Origin: Treponema putidum
GTDB lineage: Bacteria > Spirochaetota > Spirochaetia > Treponematales > Treponemataceae
Assembly (NCBI RefSeq): GCF_000755145.1
Contig: NZ_CP009228.1
Coordinates: forward strand, 2,031,694 to 2,095,693
DNA: 64,000 nucleotides
Direction of reading: 5' to 3'
The notes under the pieces are model-generated. The model saw only the letters and a list, made by a program, of their open reading frames with translations, was not told where the DNA came from and did no database searches. Position numbers and translations under genes: made by a program. This document shows positions 28,613 through 37,803 of this stretch, piece after piece. Every line of letters starts with the position of its first letter. The first letter of the stretch is position 1.

Positions 28613-29377
28613 ATGGTAAATAAAAATATGAAAGTTTTTATAATCAATCTAAAAGAATCTACAGATCGCCGTCAATATATGATTGAAGAGATGAAAAAAA
28701 CAAATCTTCAATATGAGTTTTTTGATGCGGTAAATGGTAAAGATATAAAATATATAGAAGAAGTTTATGATCATGAATATGCTGTAACAAAAGCCGGCGG
28801 TCCCTTAAATTTAGGCGAAATAGGTTGTTGCATGAGTCATCTTTTAATTTACAAAAAGATGATTGATGAAAATATCGAAAGAGCTTTGATACTTGAAGAC
28901 GATATTATTATTAGTGAAAAAATTGATGAAATAATAAAAAAAATATTGGAATTTAATTTGCAAAATAGTATTGTACTCTTTGGACAGTCCTCTAAAAAGT
29001 TAAAAAGGAAAATATATAAGACTAAATTAGATGGTTGTTATACATTATCTAAACTTTTTAATTCCGGGTATGGGGCTTACGGATATATTATAGACAATAA
29101 AGCCGCAGAAAAGCTTTATCATTTTAACTATCCTGTGAAATATGCCTCAGATATGTGGCATGTATTTTGGAAATTTATAGATATTTATGTTCTTGAACCT
29201 TATTTGATCGATTATAAAAGAGACGGCTGTTCAGTAATTGATTCCTATTCTAAACGTACCTACGATTTAAAGAAAACCGATCGTTCGATATTTTATATTT
29301 TTTTTAGAAAGTCAATTAGTTTATATAAAAGAATCTTTTGGTTTTTACGTGATTGTATATATCGTGTTTTACCATAG
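28613..29377 (+). CDS. GT25-type glycosyltransferase
   Basis: 254 residues (ATG 28613; Met 6 at 28628 gives the usual MKVFIINLK start and is equally possible). Motifs KVFIINLKESTDRRQYM, EIGCCMSHLLIYKKM and RALILEDDIII define PF01755 (LPS galactosyltransferase-like). Paralogue at 31688-32320. The C end has a hydrophobic/basic stretch (SISLYKRIFWFLRDCIY). No clear Shine-Dalgarno before either start. Confidence 0.88.
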   Translation: MVNKNMKVFIINLKESTDRRQYMIEEMKKTNLQYEFFDAVNGKDIKYIEEVYDHEYAVTKAGGPLNLGEIGCCMSHLLIYKKMIDENIERALILEDDIIISEKIDEIIKKILEFNLQNSIVLFGQSSKKLKRKIYKTKLDGCYTLSKLFNSGYGAYGYIIDNKAAEKLYHFNYPVKYASDMWHVFWKFIDIYVLEPYLIDYKRDGCSVIDSYSKRTYDLKKTDRSIFYIFFRKSISLYKRIFWFLRDCIYRVLP

Positions 29378-29386
29378 GAATAAATA

Positions 29387-30649
29387 ATGCAGCAAATAAT
29401 AACATGCACAGGCTACGGATTTACCGGCAGTTCTGCAGCAACAAACATCATAGAAGAATTTGAAAATGTAAAAAGCCTTGATGCCGGTTTTGAGTGTACT
29501 TTTTTACATGAACCTGATGGTATCAGAGATTTGGAAACAGCTCTCAAAGAAGGACATCGTCTCAAAGTTGACATGGCGGTCAAAAGATTTTTAAGGCTTG
29601 TAAATATACTTAACTCCCAAGTCGAATTTCAAAAGTATTTTAATGGAAATTTTGAAAGACATTCAATCGATTATATAAATTCGATTTGTACTGCGCAGTG
29701 GCAAGGGAATTGGCACCGCGGTTCCGATACTATTAAGTTTTCAAAACAAGATTTACTTTATTATAATTTAGCAAAACAAATATTTCTTAATGAATATTCA
29801 TATAAAAATTATTCTTTATATGAACCTGATACTTGGCATCCTACATATCAGATGAAAAATAATAGTTTCTATGCTTTTTTTGATGATTCTTTTTATGCTA
29901 AGACTCAAGATTATATAAAAAAACTTTTTTTGGAAGTCGGTATTCATACGGACGCAAAAAGAGTTTTGATAGATCAGTTTTTTCCTGCTTATAATATATC
30001 GGCATATTTGAAATATGCTCCGCAAACAAAAATTGTCATTGTTGACCGCGATCCGCGAGATCTTTATGTGTTAAATAAAAGTTCTTGGGGAGAGCCTTAT
30101 ATTCCGACTGATGATGTAAATACTTTTATAAGCTGGTATAAGGGTATACGTTTTTCACAAAAAACAGAAGCTGAAAATAAAAATGTTCTTTTACTTCATT
30201 TTGAAGAGTTTATTTCTGATTATGAAAATTCGTTATTAAAATTAAAAACATTTCTTGAACTGCGGGATGAAGAACATATCAAAAAGGGGCTTTATTTTAA
30301 TCCTGAAAAATCGGCAAAAAATACATACAAATTTAAAAACTATCCTCAGTGGGAAGATGATATTTTTAAAATTGAAAAAGAGCTGGCTGAGTATTGTTAC
30401 GATTTCCCTGATGGATTGGATAATGGTATTAAAGTCGATAAAAGTAAGCCTGTGGAAAAATATATTCAAGATTCTTATGAGTTTCAACTTAAACAAGAAC
30501 TGCCTGAAGAGTATAAAAATAAAGCGTATAGGTTATTGTTTGGAATAACTTCTTTCGGCGGTGTTTGTGAAAGTTTTAATCATAGAAAGACTTTAAAAAT
30601 GAAAGTTAAGGGGTTTGTAAAACTGTTTATGTTTTTTCCTTTTTTTTGA
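29387..30649 (+). CDS. Sulfotransferase-like protein, paralogue
   Basis: 420 residues, same layout as 20397-21749: N-terminal loop TCTGYGFTGSSAATNIIEEF, VDRDPRDLYVLNKSSWGEP, LLLHFEEFISDYENS, then KFKNYPQWEDDIFKIEKELAEYC matching MFRKYPQYLKDIEKIEKELSEFC in the other copy. Here the N end has no C tract (MQQIITCT instead of MTLPPPII), so this copy is constantly on while the other can switch. AATAAT precedes the ATG. Sulfation is inferred from the R-D-P-R-D motif. Confidence 0.73.
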   Translation: MQQIITCTGYGFTGSSAATNIIEEFENVKSLDAGFECTFLHEPDGIRDLETALKEGHRLKVDMAVKRFLRLVNILNSQVEFQKYFNGNFERHSIDYINSICTAQWQGNWHRGSDTIKFSKQDLLYYNLAKQIFLNEYSYKNYSLYEPDTWHPTYQMKNNSFYAFFDDSFYAKTQDYIKKLFLEVGIHTDAKRVLIDQFFPAYNISAYLKYAPQTKIVIVDRDPRDLYVLNKSSWGEPYIPTDDVNTFISWYKGIRFSQKTEAENKNVLLLHFEEFISDYENSLLKLKTFLELRDEEHIKKGLYFNPEKSAKNTYKFKNYPQWEDDIFKIEKELAEYCYDFPDGLDNGIKVDKSKPVEKYIQDSYEFQLKQELPEEYKNKAYRLLFGITSFGGVCESFNHRKTLKMKVKGFVKLFMFFPFF

Positions 30650-30692
30650 TTGAATTTCCATATATGATTTTCAATTATTATAACTTAAAAAA

Positions 30693-31583
30693 ATGAAATT
30701 CAGTATAATAATTCCGATATATAATCGCAGTTTTTTTATTGATAAAACTTTATCAAGTATTTTAAATCAGACCTATACAGATATTGAGATAATTTGTGTT
30801 GATGATTGCTCTACTGATGAAAGTTTACAAAAGATAAAATTATATGCCTTAAAAGATAAAAGAATAAAGGTTGTTACTCATTCAAAAAATCTTGGCCCCC
30901 ATTGTGCAAGACAAACGGGTGTAAGTAATGCTTCGGGGGATTATATTCTTTTTTTGGACTGTGATGATGCTCTTGAAATATTTGCCTGTGCATCTTTATA
31001 TGATATACTCTCAAAAACCGATTATGATGTTTTGGAATTTGCTTATAAACATAAAAATAAAAAAAGCCTATCTTTACCTGTTCCATCTATTACGATAGAC
31101 AATCTTTTTGACAGTTTGGTATATTTTAAAAATCCCAGAGCCGGTACTGTTTGGAATAAGGTATATAAAAAAAAACTATTGCAAGAAGCTTTTTCAAAAA
31201 TGCAAAGCTTTTATTCGGTAATGGGTGAAGATTTGTATGAATCTATTATCATTGCCTATTATGCAAAAAGCTATGCTTTTATAAATAAGCCTTTAATTTT
31301 GTATAATGATGGAAGCGGAATTTCAAATAAACAAAATGATTTATCTGCCGTAAAAAAAAGTTTAGCTTCTATTAAAGCTAATCTTAATGCTTTTAATGTT
31401 TTTTTTGATATGTATGCAAAAGAAAAAACTGATGCGGTTGTGTGTATCGAAAGACAATATTTTAAGTATGTTTTTTATATACAAATTTTAATGAATACAC
31501 AAAAAAAAGATTGGCTTAATTCTTTGAATTTGCTGTCTGAGTGTTTTAGTAACGATATGCTTTTAACCTACGAAAAAAAATAA
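30693..31583 (+). CDS. GT2 family glycosyltransferase, probable frame break at its C-terminus
   Basis: 296 residues as read. FSIIIPIYNRSFFIDKTLSS, IEIICVDDCSTDES and LFLDCDDALEIF are GT2 motifs, with VWNKVYKKKLL and GEDLYES later. The frame ends in YEKK at an A8 run (31573-31580). With A7 it would continue 41 residues, including HLRRLMPYKLKKIIKDL, to a stop at 31707, 20 bases inside the next gene. That tail resembles the C-terminal modules of other GT2 genes here, so the break may be recent or a sequencing error. Confidence 0.83.
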   Translation: MKFSIIIPIYNRSFFIDKTLSSILNQTYTDIEIICVDDCSTDESLQKIKLYALKDKRIKVVTHSKNLGPHCARQTGVSNASGDYILFLDCDDALEIFACASLYDILSKTDYDVLEFAYKHKNKKSLSLPVPSITIDNLFDSLVYFKNPRAGTVWNKVYKKKLLQEAFSKMQSFYSVMGEDLYESIIIAYYAKSYAFINKPLILYNDGSGISNKQNDLSAVKKSLASIKANLNAFNVFFDMYAKEKTDAVVCIERQYFKYVFYIQILMNTQKKDWLNSLNLLSECFSNDMLLTYEKK

Positions 31584-31687
31584 AAAAACAATTTTAGGCC
31601 TGCGTTTAGAGCTTATAAAATATAAAATAAACAATCATCTAAGACGACTTATGCCATACAAGCTAAAAAAAATTATAAAGGATCTTT

Positions 31688-32320
31688 ATGCGAACTTTTG
31701 TGCTTAATCTGGAACATAATACAGAAAGAAAAAAATATATGCAAGACCTTCTCAAGGATATACCGATTGATTATGAATTTTTCCCTGCCGTTTATGGTAA
31801 ATCAATAACAAACATAGATCAGTTTTATGATTCTAAATTGGCAGAAAAAAGAGCTAAGCGGCAATTAAATGTGGGAGAAATAGGAACTGCTATAAGTCAT
31901 AAAAATATTTATAAAAAAATGATAGATGAAAATATTGAACAAGCTCTGATTCTTGAAGATGACGTTACTTTTTTAGATGGATTTATTGATGTTTATAAAA
32001 AAATTGAAAAAATCAATGTAGGTAATAAAATAATTTTACTGGGTACAATCGTCAAGAAGAAAATAAAAAAAATATGGAAAAAAATGCTGACACCCGAACA
32101 TTCTATGTATTTGGTTTTAAATAATTATGCAGGGGCTTATGGATATGTCATAGGATTAGATGCTGCAAAAAGAATATATTATCATAATAAAAAAGTTTTT
32201 ATAGAAGCAGATAAATGGAAGTATTACCGTAGACTTTCTCAAATATGGCTTGTGTCTCCTTCTGTCATAACGGTTGATGAGATTTTTCCCTCTGAAATAG
32301 GGGATGAATTAAGGCACTAA
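31688..32320 (+). CDS. GT25-type glycosyltransferase, short
   Basis: 210 residues. RTFVLNLEHNTERKKYM, EIGTAISHKNIYKKMI and QALILEDDVTF match PF01755, with GAYGYVIGLDAAKRI near the nucleotide site. Shorter than the 254-residue paralogue at 28613. GGATC lies 6 bases before the ATG. Possibly adds one sugar of the glycan core; donor unknown. Confidence 0.87.
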   Translation: MRTFVLNLEHNTERKKYMQDLLKDIPIDYEFFPAVYGKSITNIDQFYDSKLAEKRAKRQLNVGEIGTAISHKNIYKKMIDENIEQALILEDDVTFLDGFIDVYKKIEKINVGNKIILLGTIVKKKIKKIWKKMLTPEHSMYLVLNNYAGAYGYVIGLDAAKRIYYHNKKVFIEADKWKYYRRLSQIWLVSPSVITVDEIFPSEIGDELRH

Positions 32321-32357
32321 GCCCTGTTTATTATGTTTTTGATTTAGAGAAATTTAA

Positions 32358-34967
32358 ATGTTAATTATTTTATATACACTTTTTATATACCCGCTTGAAT
32401 CGATTATTGAATTGATTTTTTTGGTTGCGTTTAAGATTTTTAATGAGAATGTAGGCGGTGCAATAGTTATAGTAAGTTTATTTGTAAATATTGTTACTTT
32501 ACCCATTTATGCTGCTGCAGAGCAATGGCAAAATAAGGAGAGATTATTACAAAAGAGATTAAAAAATAAGATTAAAGATATAAAAGCGGTATTTAAGGGA
32601 GATGAAAGGTATATGATTCTTTCTGCGTATTATCGCCAAAATAATTATCATCCCCTGTATTCTTTAAGAGGTATGTTGGGGCTCCTTTTTCAAATTCCTT
32701 TTTTTATTGCAGCATACCATTTTTTATCGGAACTAGCATTATTACAAGGCTCTGGGTTCTTTTTTTTAAATAATTTAGGCAAGCCTGATGCTTTGCTTAA
32801 TATATTATCATATAAGATAAATTTTTTGCCGTTTTTAATGACTTTGGTCAATCTTTTATCGGTTATGATATATACGAAGAATTTTTCAATAAAAGAAAAA
32901 ATACAGCTATATATAATGGCTATAGTTTTCCTTTTTTTACTTTATAATTCTCCTTCGGGCTTGGTTTTTTATTGGACTCTTAATAATATTTTTTCATTAT
33001 TTAAAAATATTTTTGCAAAATGTAATTATAATAAAAAAATCTGGTACTGTTTAGGGCTTATTTTTATTGTGGCGGGAGGAGCTTTTTTTATAATTACGGC
33101 TCAGAAGCCTATTGCTATTATTCTTATGATTGGGATTATGGTAATATATATTTTAATTCCGTTTTTTATTAGACTTCTAAAATACTTTATCAATTCAATA
33201 ACATTTTTTCAGAATATAAAAAACGTTAATTCTCTTTTTTATTTTTCTATAATTTCAATCACTGTTCTTTTAAGTATTGTAATTCCTTCCTCTTTGGTCT
33301 CTTCTTCCGTTCAAGAATTTTCCTATACAATTCAGTATCAAAGCCCTTTTTATTTGCTTTGGATTACTTTATTGCAAGGTTTCGGCTTTCTTTTTATTTG
33401 GCCTGCGATATTATATCGTTTGGCAAGCGAGAGAATTAAGCCGTTCTTTTCATTTATAGCTTTTATTATTTTGATCTGCTCTGTAATTAATGTTTTTGTA
33501 TTCCAAGGGAATTACGGTTCGCTTACAGGCTTTCTTTCATTTTCAACAGATGAAGTTCTGATTCATTCAATAAACGAGAATGTGATTAACTTACTTTCTC
33601 TTTTTTTAGGTATAGTACTCATAGTAGTTACTCTTAAGTATAAGTTTTCTCAGAAATCTATTTTTATATCAAAGATTTTACTTGTTTCTTTTTTGATCCT
33701 TTCTTGTATTAATATGGTTAAAATATATTCAGGATATAAAAACGTTACAAGACTTATCAAAATAGATAAAAAGAATAAATCTATAGGACACATTGAGAAA
33801 GTTTATAGCTTTACTAAGACAGGTAAAAATGTATTAATTTTTATGCTTGATAGGATGCCTGGGATTTTTATTCCATCTATTTTTGATGATTTTCCTAAAA
33901 TTGCAGAGAATTTTACGGGATTTACACTATATCCTAATACAATTTCTTTTGGAGGTCATACCTATATTGGAGCTCCGGCTTTATATGGCGGGTATGAATA
34001 CACGCCTGCCGCGTTTAAAAAAAATACGGATTCAAATCGTGATATGTATAATGAATCTCTTTGCGTTATGCCGCGTCTTTTTTCGGAATCAGGTTGGAAT
34101 GCGGTTATTACCGACGCTTCACTTGCCAATCATAGTTGGATACCGGATAATTCCATATTCGAGCCTTATCATGGGATTAAAGCTTTGAACATGGAAGGAA
34201 AATATGTAGGGGAGTGGATTCAAAAGCATAAAATAGGTGTGCAAAATAGTGTTCTTCCGTTTTCTGAAACCTTGAGGAACACAATCAGATTTTCTTTTTT
34301 AAAAGCATCTCCATATTTTTTGCGTAAAAGACTTTATAATAAAGGCAGGTATTTACAAAGTAAAGCCTCGGCATACGGTTTATTTGATTTTGTTGCAAAA
34401 ATTGCTCCGCTTGAATTTATTGAGCGGGATATAAGTACAGGATATGATAAAGATTGTTTTAACTTAATTGTTAATAATATTTCTCATACGCCGATATCTG
34501 CTTCGCAGGCTCGTCTGTTTTGTTCGGATGAGTTTATAAAAAAGTGTGAAGACAGATCAAAAAATGAAATTACGTTAAATCATTATATATCGGATGCTTA
34601 TCTTTTTTCGGCTCTTGGTGACATGATGAGAATTTTAAAAGAAAGCGGAGTGTATGATAATACAAGAATTATTTTTGTAGCCGATCATGCCTATGGAAAT
34701 TTTATTTTAAATAATTCTATGTTTAATACTGATTTTAAGGATAAAACACTTCAGCAGACATATTATATGCCTATTTTGATGATGAAAGATTTTAATGCTT
34801 CCGGTAAATTGAAACTTAACATGGATTTTATGACCAATGCCGATGTTCCCATAATGGCAACAGACGGTTTTGATAATGTTACCCCCCCCTTACAAAAAAT
34901 CCCTTTACCGGAAAAATATTTAAAGAAACCAAAGAAAAAGAAGAATTTATTATTGGTAATATCTTAG
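32358..34967 (+). CDS. YidC-like/alkaline-phosphatase-superfamily fusion, copy 1; C8 tract alters the C-terminus
   Basis: 869 residues as read. Residues ~1-220 are YidC/Oxa1-like: FQIPFFIAAYHFL, then LLYNSPSGLVFYWTLNNIFS. A multi-TM linker (~220-470) contains VIPSSLVSSSVQEF. Residues from ~485 form an LtaS/EptA-like domain with FMLDRMPG (Asp 498), GGHTYIGAP (Thr 535, likely nucleophile), NNISHTP (His 710) and VADHA (Asp 776, His 777). A C8 run at 34882-34889 ends the frame at 34967. C9 gives LTKNPFTGKIF, as in copies 2 and 3, and a stop at 35044 (895 residues). Likely transfers a phospho-group to glycan at the outer face of the inner membrane (inference). Confidence 0.85.
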   Translation: MLIILYTLFIYPLESIIELIFLVAFKIFNENVGGAIVIVSLFVNIVTLPIYAAAEQWQNKERLLQKRLKNKIKDIKAVFKGDERYMILSAYYRQNNYHPLYSLRGMLGLLFQIPFFIAAYHFLSELALLQGSGFFFLNNLGKPDALLNILSYKINFLPFLMTLVNLLSVMIYTKNFSIKEKIQLYIMAIVFLFLLYNSPSGLVFYWTLNNIFSLFKNIFAKCNYNKKIWYCLGLIFIVAGGAFFIITAQKPIAIILMIGIMVIYILIPFFIRLLKYFINSITFFQNIKNVNSLFYFSIISITVLLSIVIPSSLVSSSVQEFSYTIQYQSPFYLLWITLLQGFGFLFIWPAILYRLASERIKPFFSFIAFIILICSVINVFVFQGNYGSLTGFLSFSTDEVLIHSINENVINLLSLFLGIVLIVVTLKYKFSQKSIFISKILLVSFLILSCINMVKIYSGYKNVTRLIKIDKKNKSIGHIEKVYSFTKTGKNVLIFMLDRMPGIFIPSIFDDFPKIAENFTGFTLYPNTISFGGHTYIGAPALYGGYEYTPAAFKKNTDSNRDMYNESLCVMPRLFSESGWNAVITDASLANHSWIPDNSIFEPYHGIKALNMEGKYVGEWIQKHKIGVQNSVLPFSETLRNTIRFSFLKASPYFLRKRLYNKGRYLQSKASAYGLFDFVAKIAPLEFIERDISTGYDKDCFNLIVNNISHTPISASQARLFCSDEFIKKCEDRSKNEITLNHYISDAYLFSALGDMMRILKESGVYDNTRIIFVADHAYGNFILNNSMFNTDFKDKTLQQTYYMPILMMKDFNASGKLKLNMDFMTNADVPIMATDGFDNVTPPLQKIPLPEKYLKKPKKKKNLLLVIS
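34882..34889. repeat. C8 homopolymer, YidC-fusion copy 1, altered-end length
   Basis: Eight C after the last conserved motif. C9 restores the C-terminus found in copies 2 and 3 (KNPFTGK), so slippage would swap the tail rather than remove the enzyme domain. Confidence 0.82.
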
Positions 34968-35074
34968 AAGATGATATTTTAAATATTCATCTTAAAGAAA
35001 AGGATATTTTTGTAGAATCGAATTGGGCAAAAGTAAAAAAATAACTTTTTTTGAATTTTAATTAGCAGGTTGTT

Positions 35075-37789
35075 ATGTTAAATTTTTTATATATGATTTT
35101 TATATACCCTGTATATATGTTTGTTGAGTTTGTGTTTTTTCTTGCAAACAATATTACAGATGATTATATAGGGGGCTCTATTATTCTTTTAAGCATTATT
35201 GTAAATATTATTTGTTTACCAATATATAATGTTGCAGAGACTTGGCAAAAAAAAGAACGGGATATTCAAAAAAAACTAAAACCTAAAGTTAAAGATATAA
35301 GGGTAGTTTTTTCGGGCGACGAAAGGTACATGATTTTGTCGACATATTATCGGCAAAATAACTACCATCCCCTTTATGCTTTAAGAGGAATGTTTCCTTT
35401 ACTTATTCAGATTCCGTTTTTCTTTGCTGCATATAAACTTCTTTCTAATCTAACGTTATTAAATAATGCTTCTTTTTGGTTTTTAAAAGACTTAGGAAAA
35501 CCTGATAAATTGCTTAATATTGGAGGAATATATATAAATTTTCTTCCGATACTTATGACTATAATAAACGTATCCGCTTCTGCCGTTTATTCTAAGGGAT
35601 TAAGCTTAAAAGAAAAAATACAGCTTTACCTTACAGCCGCTGTTTTTCTTGTTTTACTTTATAATTCTCCATCAGGTTTGGTTATGTATTGGACATTAAA
35701 TAATTTATTTTCGTTATTAAAAAATATTTTTTATCGGGTAAGGTTAGATAAGCGAGTTTGGTATGCTGTAACCGTATTATGTTTTATATATTTTAGTATC
35801 TTTGTAAAAATCGATGATTCAAAATTGAGAATTAAGGTTATTGTTTATAGCCTTACCTCTATTGTTATACTTGTGCCTGTTATATGGCACTTTATTTCTA
35901 AATTTTTATTTAAAAATATTTGGAATATATTTTCAGATGATAGGAATAAGTTTTTTCTTTTTTTACAAGGTTCGCTAGCGTTTTTTATTTTTCTGGGCCT
36001 TGTGATTCCTTCATCTACTATTGCCAGTTCTCCATTGGAATTTGTAAACTTTGAAAATATTGCCAATCCGTTTCTTGTTCTTTTTTATTCGGGAGTTCAA
36101 TCACTGGGATGTTTATTTTGGCTTGTATGCTTATATAAACTTTTTCAAAAAAAAACACAGACAGCTTTTACTCTTGCTTCGATAATTTTACTTGTAATTT
36201 CGGTTTTGAATGCCTTTGTTTTTAGAGATGGTTACGGAAGCATAAATAATCTTCTTGTATTTTCGGACGCGGGTAAACTTAGACACTCTTTAAGCGAAAT
36301 ACTGATCAACCTTTCAATAATTACAGTTGCAGGAATATTGGTTTTTATAGTTCTTTATTTTGATTCTTTGCGAAAATATGTTAGTGCAGCTTTAAAAATT
36401 ATTATAGTTTCGTTTTTTGTTATTACGGTAATTTCTTCTATAACAATTTATAGAGAAGTTAAGACTATGAATCTTGCTACAAAATCGGTTTCCACTCCCG
36501 ATAAAGCATATAGAGTAAGTAAAACCGGGAAAAATATTTTTATTTTTATGCTGGATCGCTCAATGAATTTTTTTATAGATCCTATATTTGAAACTTCAGA
36601 AATTGTAAAAAAAGAATATACGGGTTTTACTCTTTTTGAAAATGCCATAGCCTTCGGTTCAACTACTAATTTTAGTACTCCTTCTTTATTTGGAGGATAT
36701 GAGTATACTCCTGAAAACATTGATAAAAGATCGGACGAACTATTGGTAGATAAGCATAATGAAGCTTTAAGTGTTCTTCCACGGCTTTTTAGTGAAAATA
36801 ATTGGAGTGTAAGTTTCACCGATCCTTCTTGGCTTAATTATTCTTGGATTCCGGATTTATCTGTTTTTTCAAAATATAATATTATTGCAAAAAATATAGA
36901 TGGTAACGGCTTATATACACAAGATTTTCTTAAAACCGACACGAAAGTAATACTTAAAAAAGACGGAATAAGCGGTATTCGCAGAAATATGTTATATTTT
37001 TCTTTTTTTAGAATTTTACCTCTTGAAGCTCGTAGAATTTTTTATGCAAATGGTATGTATGCTAGTGTAGGACTTCCAATTTATTCGGCTCCTTTTTTTA
37101 ATGCATATTCAGCTCTGGAGAATATTGAAAAAGAAGTCGAATTTGTTGAAAATCAGAACTGCATAAATATTATTGTAAATAATTTAACGCATGAGCCCTC
37201 TGAGCCGAGTACTATTAAACTTGCCGGAAAAGATTTCCTTATTCCTATGGCAGACAACTACTGTTTAAACGGATATACATCAGAACATTTTTATGTTAAT
37301 TATTTAGCTCATGAATCATGTGCTAAGTTCTTTAGATTTTTAAAAAATAATGATTGCTGGGATAATTCCCGAATAATAATTGCGGGAGATCATGGAAATG
37401 CTCCTATGAGAACCAAGTATACAACATATATAAGTAAATTTGCTAATCATGGTTTTATGCCTGATGTATTAATGCCGTTAATAATGATGAAGGATTTTAA
37501 TTCTGAAGGAAATTTAAAAAAAGACAATACTTTTATGACTTTGGCTGATATTCCTCTTTTAACTACAAAGGACTTGCCTTCTGAATTACAAAAAAATCCT
37601 TTTACAGGTAAAACATTTATTGAAACGCAAGATAAAAAAGTTGTAAAAGCTGTGATGTCAGGAAACTGGCATGCTCATCATCAGCTTAAGGCTACTCAGT
37701 TTGATGTAGACAAGGATGGTTGGATTTATATAAAAGATAATGTCTATGATCCTGCTAATTGGAGTAGAACAAATTTTAATGAGGAATAA
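35075..37789 (+). CDS. YidC-like/alkaline-phosphatase-superfamily fusion, copy 2 (intact)
   Basis: 904 residues and the best intact example of the first subfamily (copies 1-3). YidC-like part ~1-225 with LLIQIPFFFAAYKLL and LYNSPSGLVMYWTLNNLFS; at the place of the groove Arg of E. coli YidC (R366) the sequence is SIIVNIICLP, with Asn. Linker TMs up to ~470 include VIPSSTIASSPLEF. Catalytic-type residues: Asp 494 (FMLDRSMN), Thr 531 (GSTTNFSTPSLFGG), His 706 (NNLTHEP), Asp 772-His 773 (AGDHGN). The C end is DVYDPANWSRTNF. No sulfatase C-x-P-x-R signature, so not a true sulfatase. Predicted active site is periplasmic. Confidence 0.87.
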   Translation: MLNFLYMIFIYPVYMFVEFVFFLANNITDDYIGGSIILLSIIVNIICLPIYNVAETWQKKERDIQKKLKPKVKDIRVVFSGDERYMILSTYYRQNNYHPLYALRGMFPLLIQIPFFFAAYKLLSNLTLLNNASFWFLKDLGKPDKLLNIGGIYINFLPILMTIINVSASAVYSKGLSLKEKIQLYLTAAVFLVLLYNSPSGLVMYWTLNNLFSLLKNIFYRVRLDKRVWYAVTVLCFIYFSIFVKIDDSKLRIKVIVYSLTSIVILVPVIWHFISKFLFKNIWNIFSDDRNKFFLFLQGSLAFFIFLGLVIPSSTIASSPLEFVNFENIANPFLVLFYSGVQSLGCLFWLVCLYKLFQKKTQTAFTLASIILLVISVLNAFVFRDGYGSINNLLVFSDAGKLRHSLSEILINLSIITVAGILVFIVLYFDSLRKYVSAALKIIIVSFFVITVISSITIYREVKTMNLATKSVSTPDKAYRVSKTGKNIFIFMLDRSMNFFIDPIFETSEIVKKEYTGFTLFENAIAFGSTTNFSTPSLFGGYEYTPENIDKRSDELLVDKHNEALSVLPRLFSENNWSVSFTDPSWLNYSWIPDLSVFSKYNIIAKNIDGNGLYTQDFLKTDTKVILKKDGISGIRRNMLYFSFFRILPLEARRIFYANGMYASVGLPIYSAPFFNAYSALENIEKEVEFVENQNCINIIVNNLTHEPSEPSTIKLAGKDFLIPMADNYCLNGYTSEHFYVNYLAHESCAKFFRFLKNNDCWDNSRIIIAGDHGNAPMRTKYTTYISKFANHGFMPDVLMPLIMMKDFNSEGNLKKDNTFMTLADIPLLTTKDLPSELQKNPFTGKTFIETQDKKVVKAVMSGNWHAHHQLKATQFDVDKDGWIYIKDNVYDPANWSRTNFNEE

Positions 37790-37803
37790 GGAGAATTTAT
37801 TTT

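Noticed and set aside
36448-36819. Long minus-strand frame inside fusion copy 2 (similar frames in copies 3 to 6)
   Set aside because: Antisense shadow of the conserved enzyme domain; no ribosome-binding site and no family resemblance. The repeated shadows in copies 4-6 only reflect sequence identity of the plus-strand genes.
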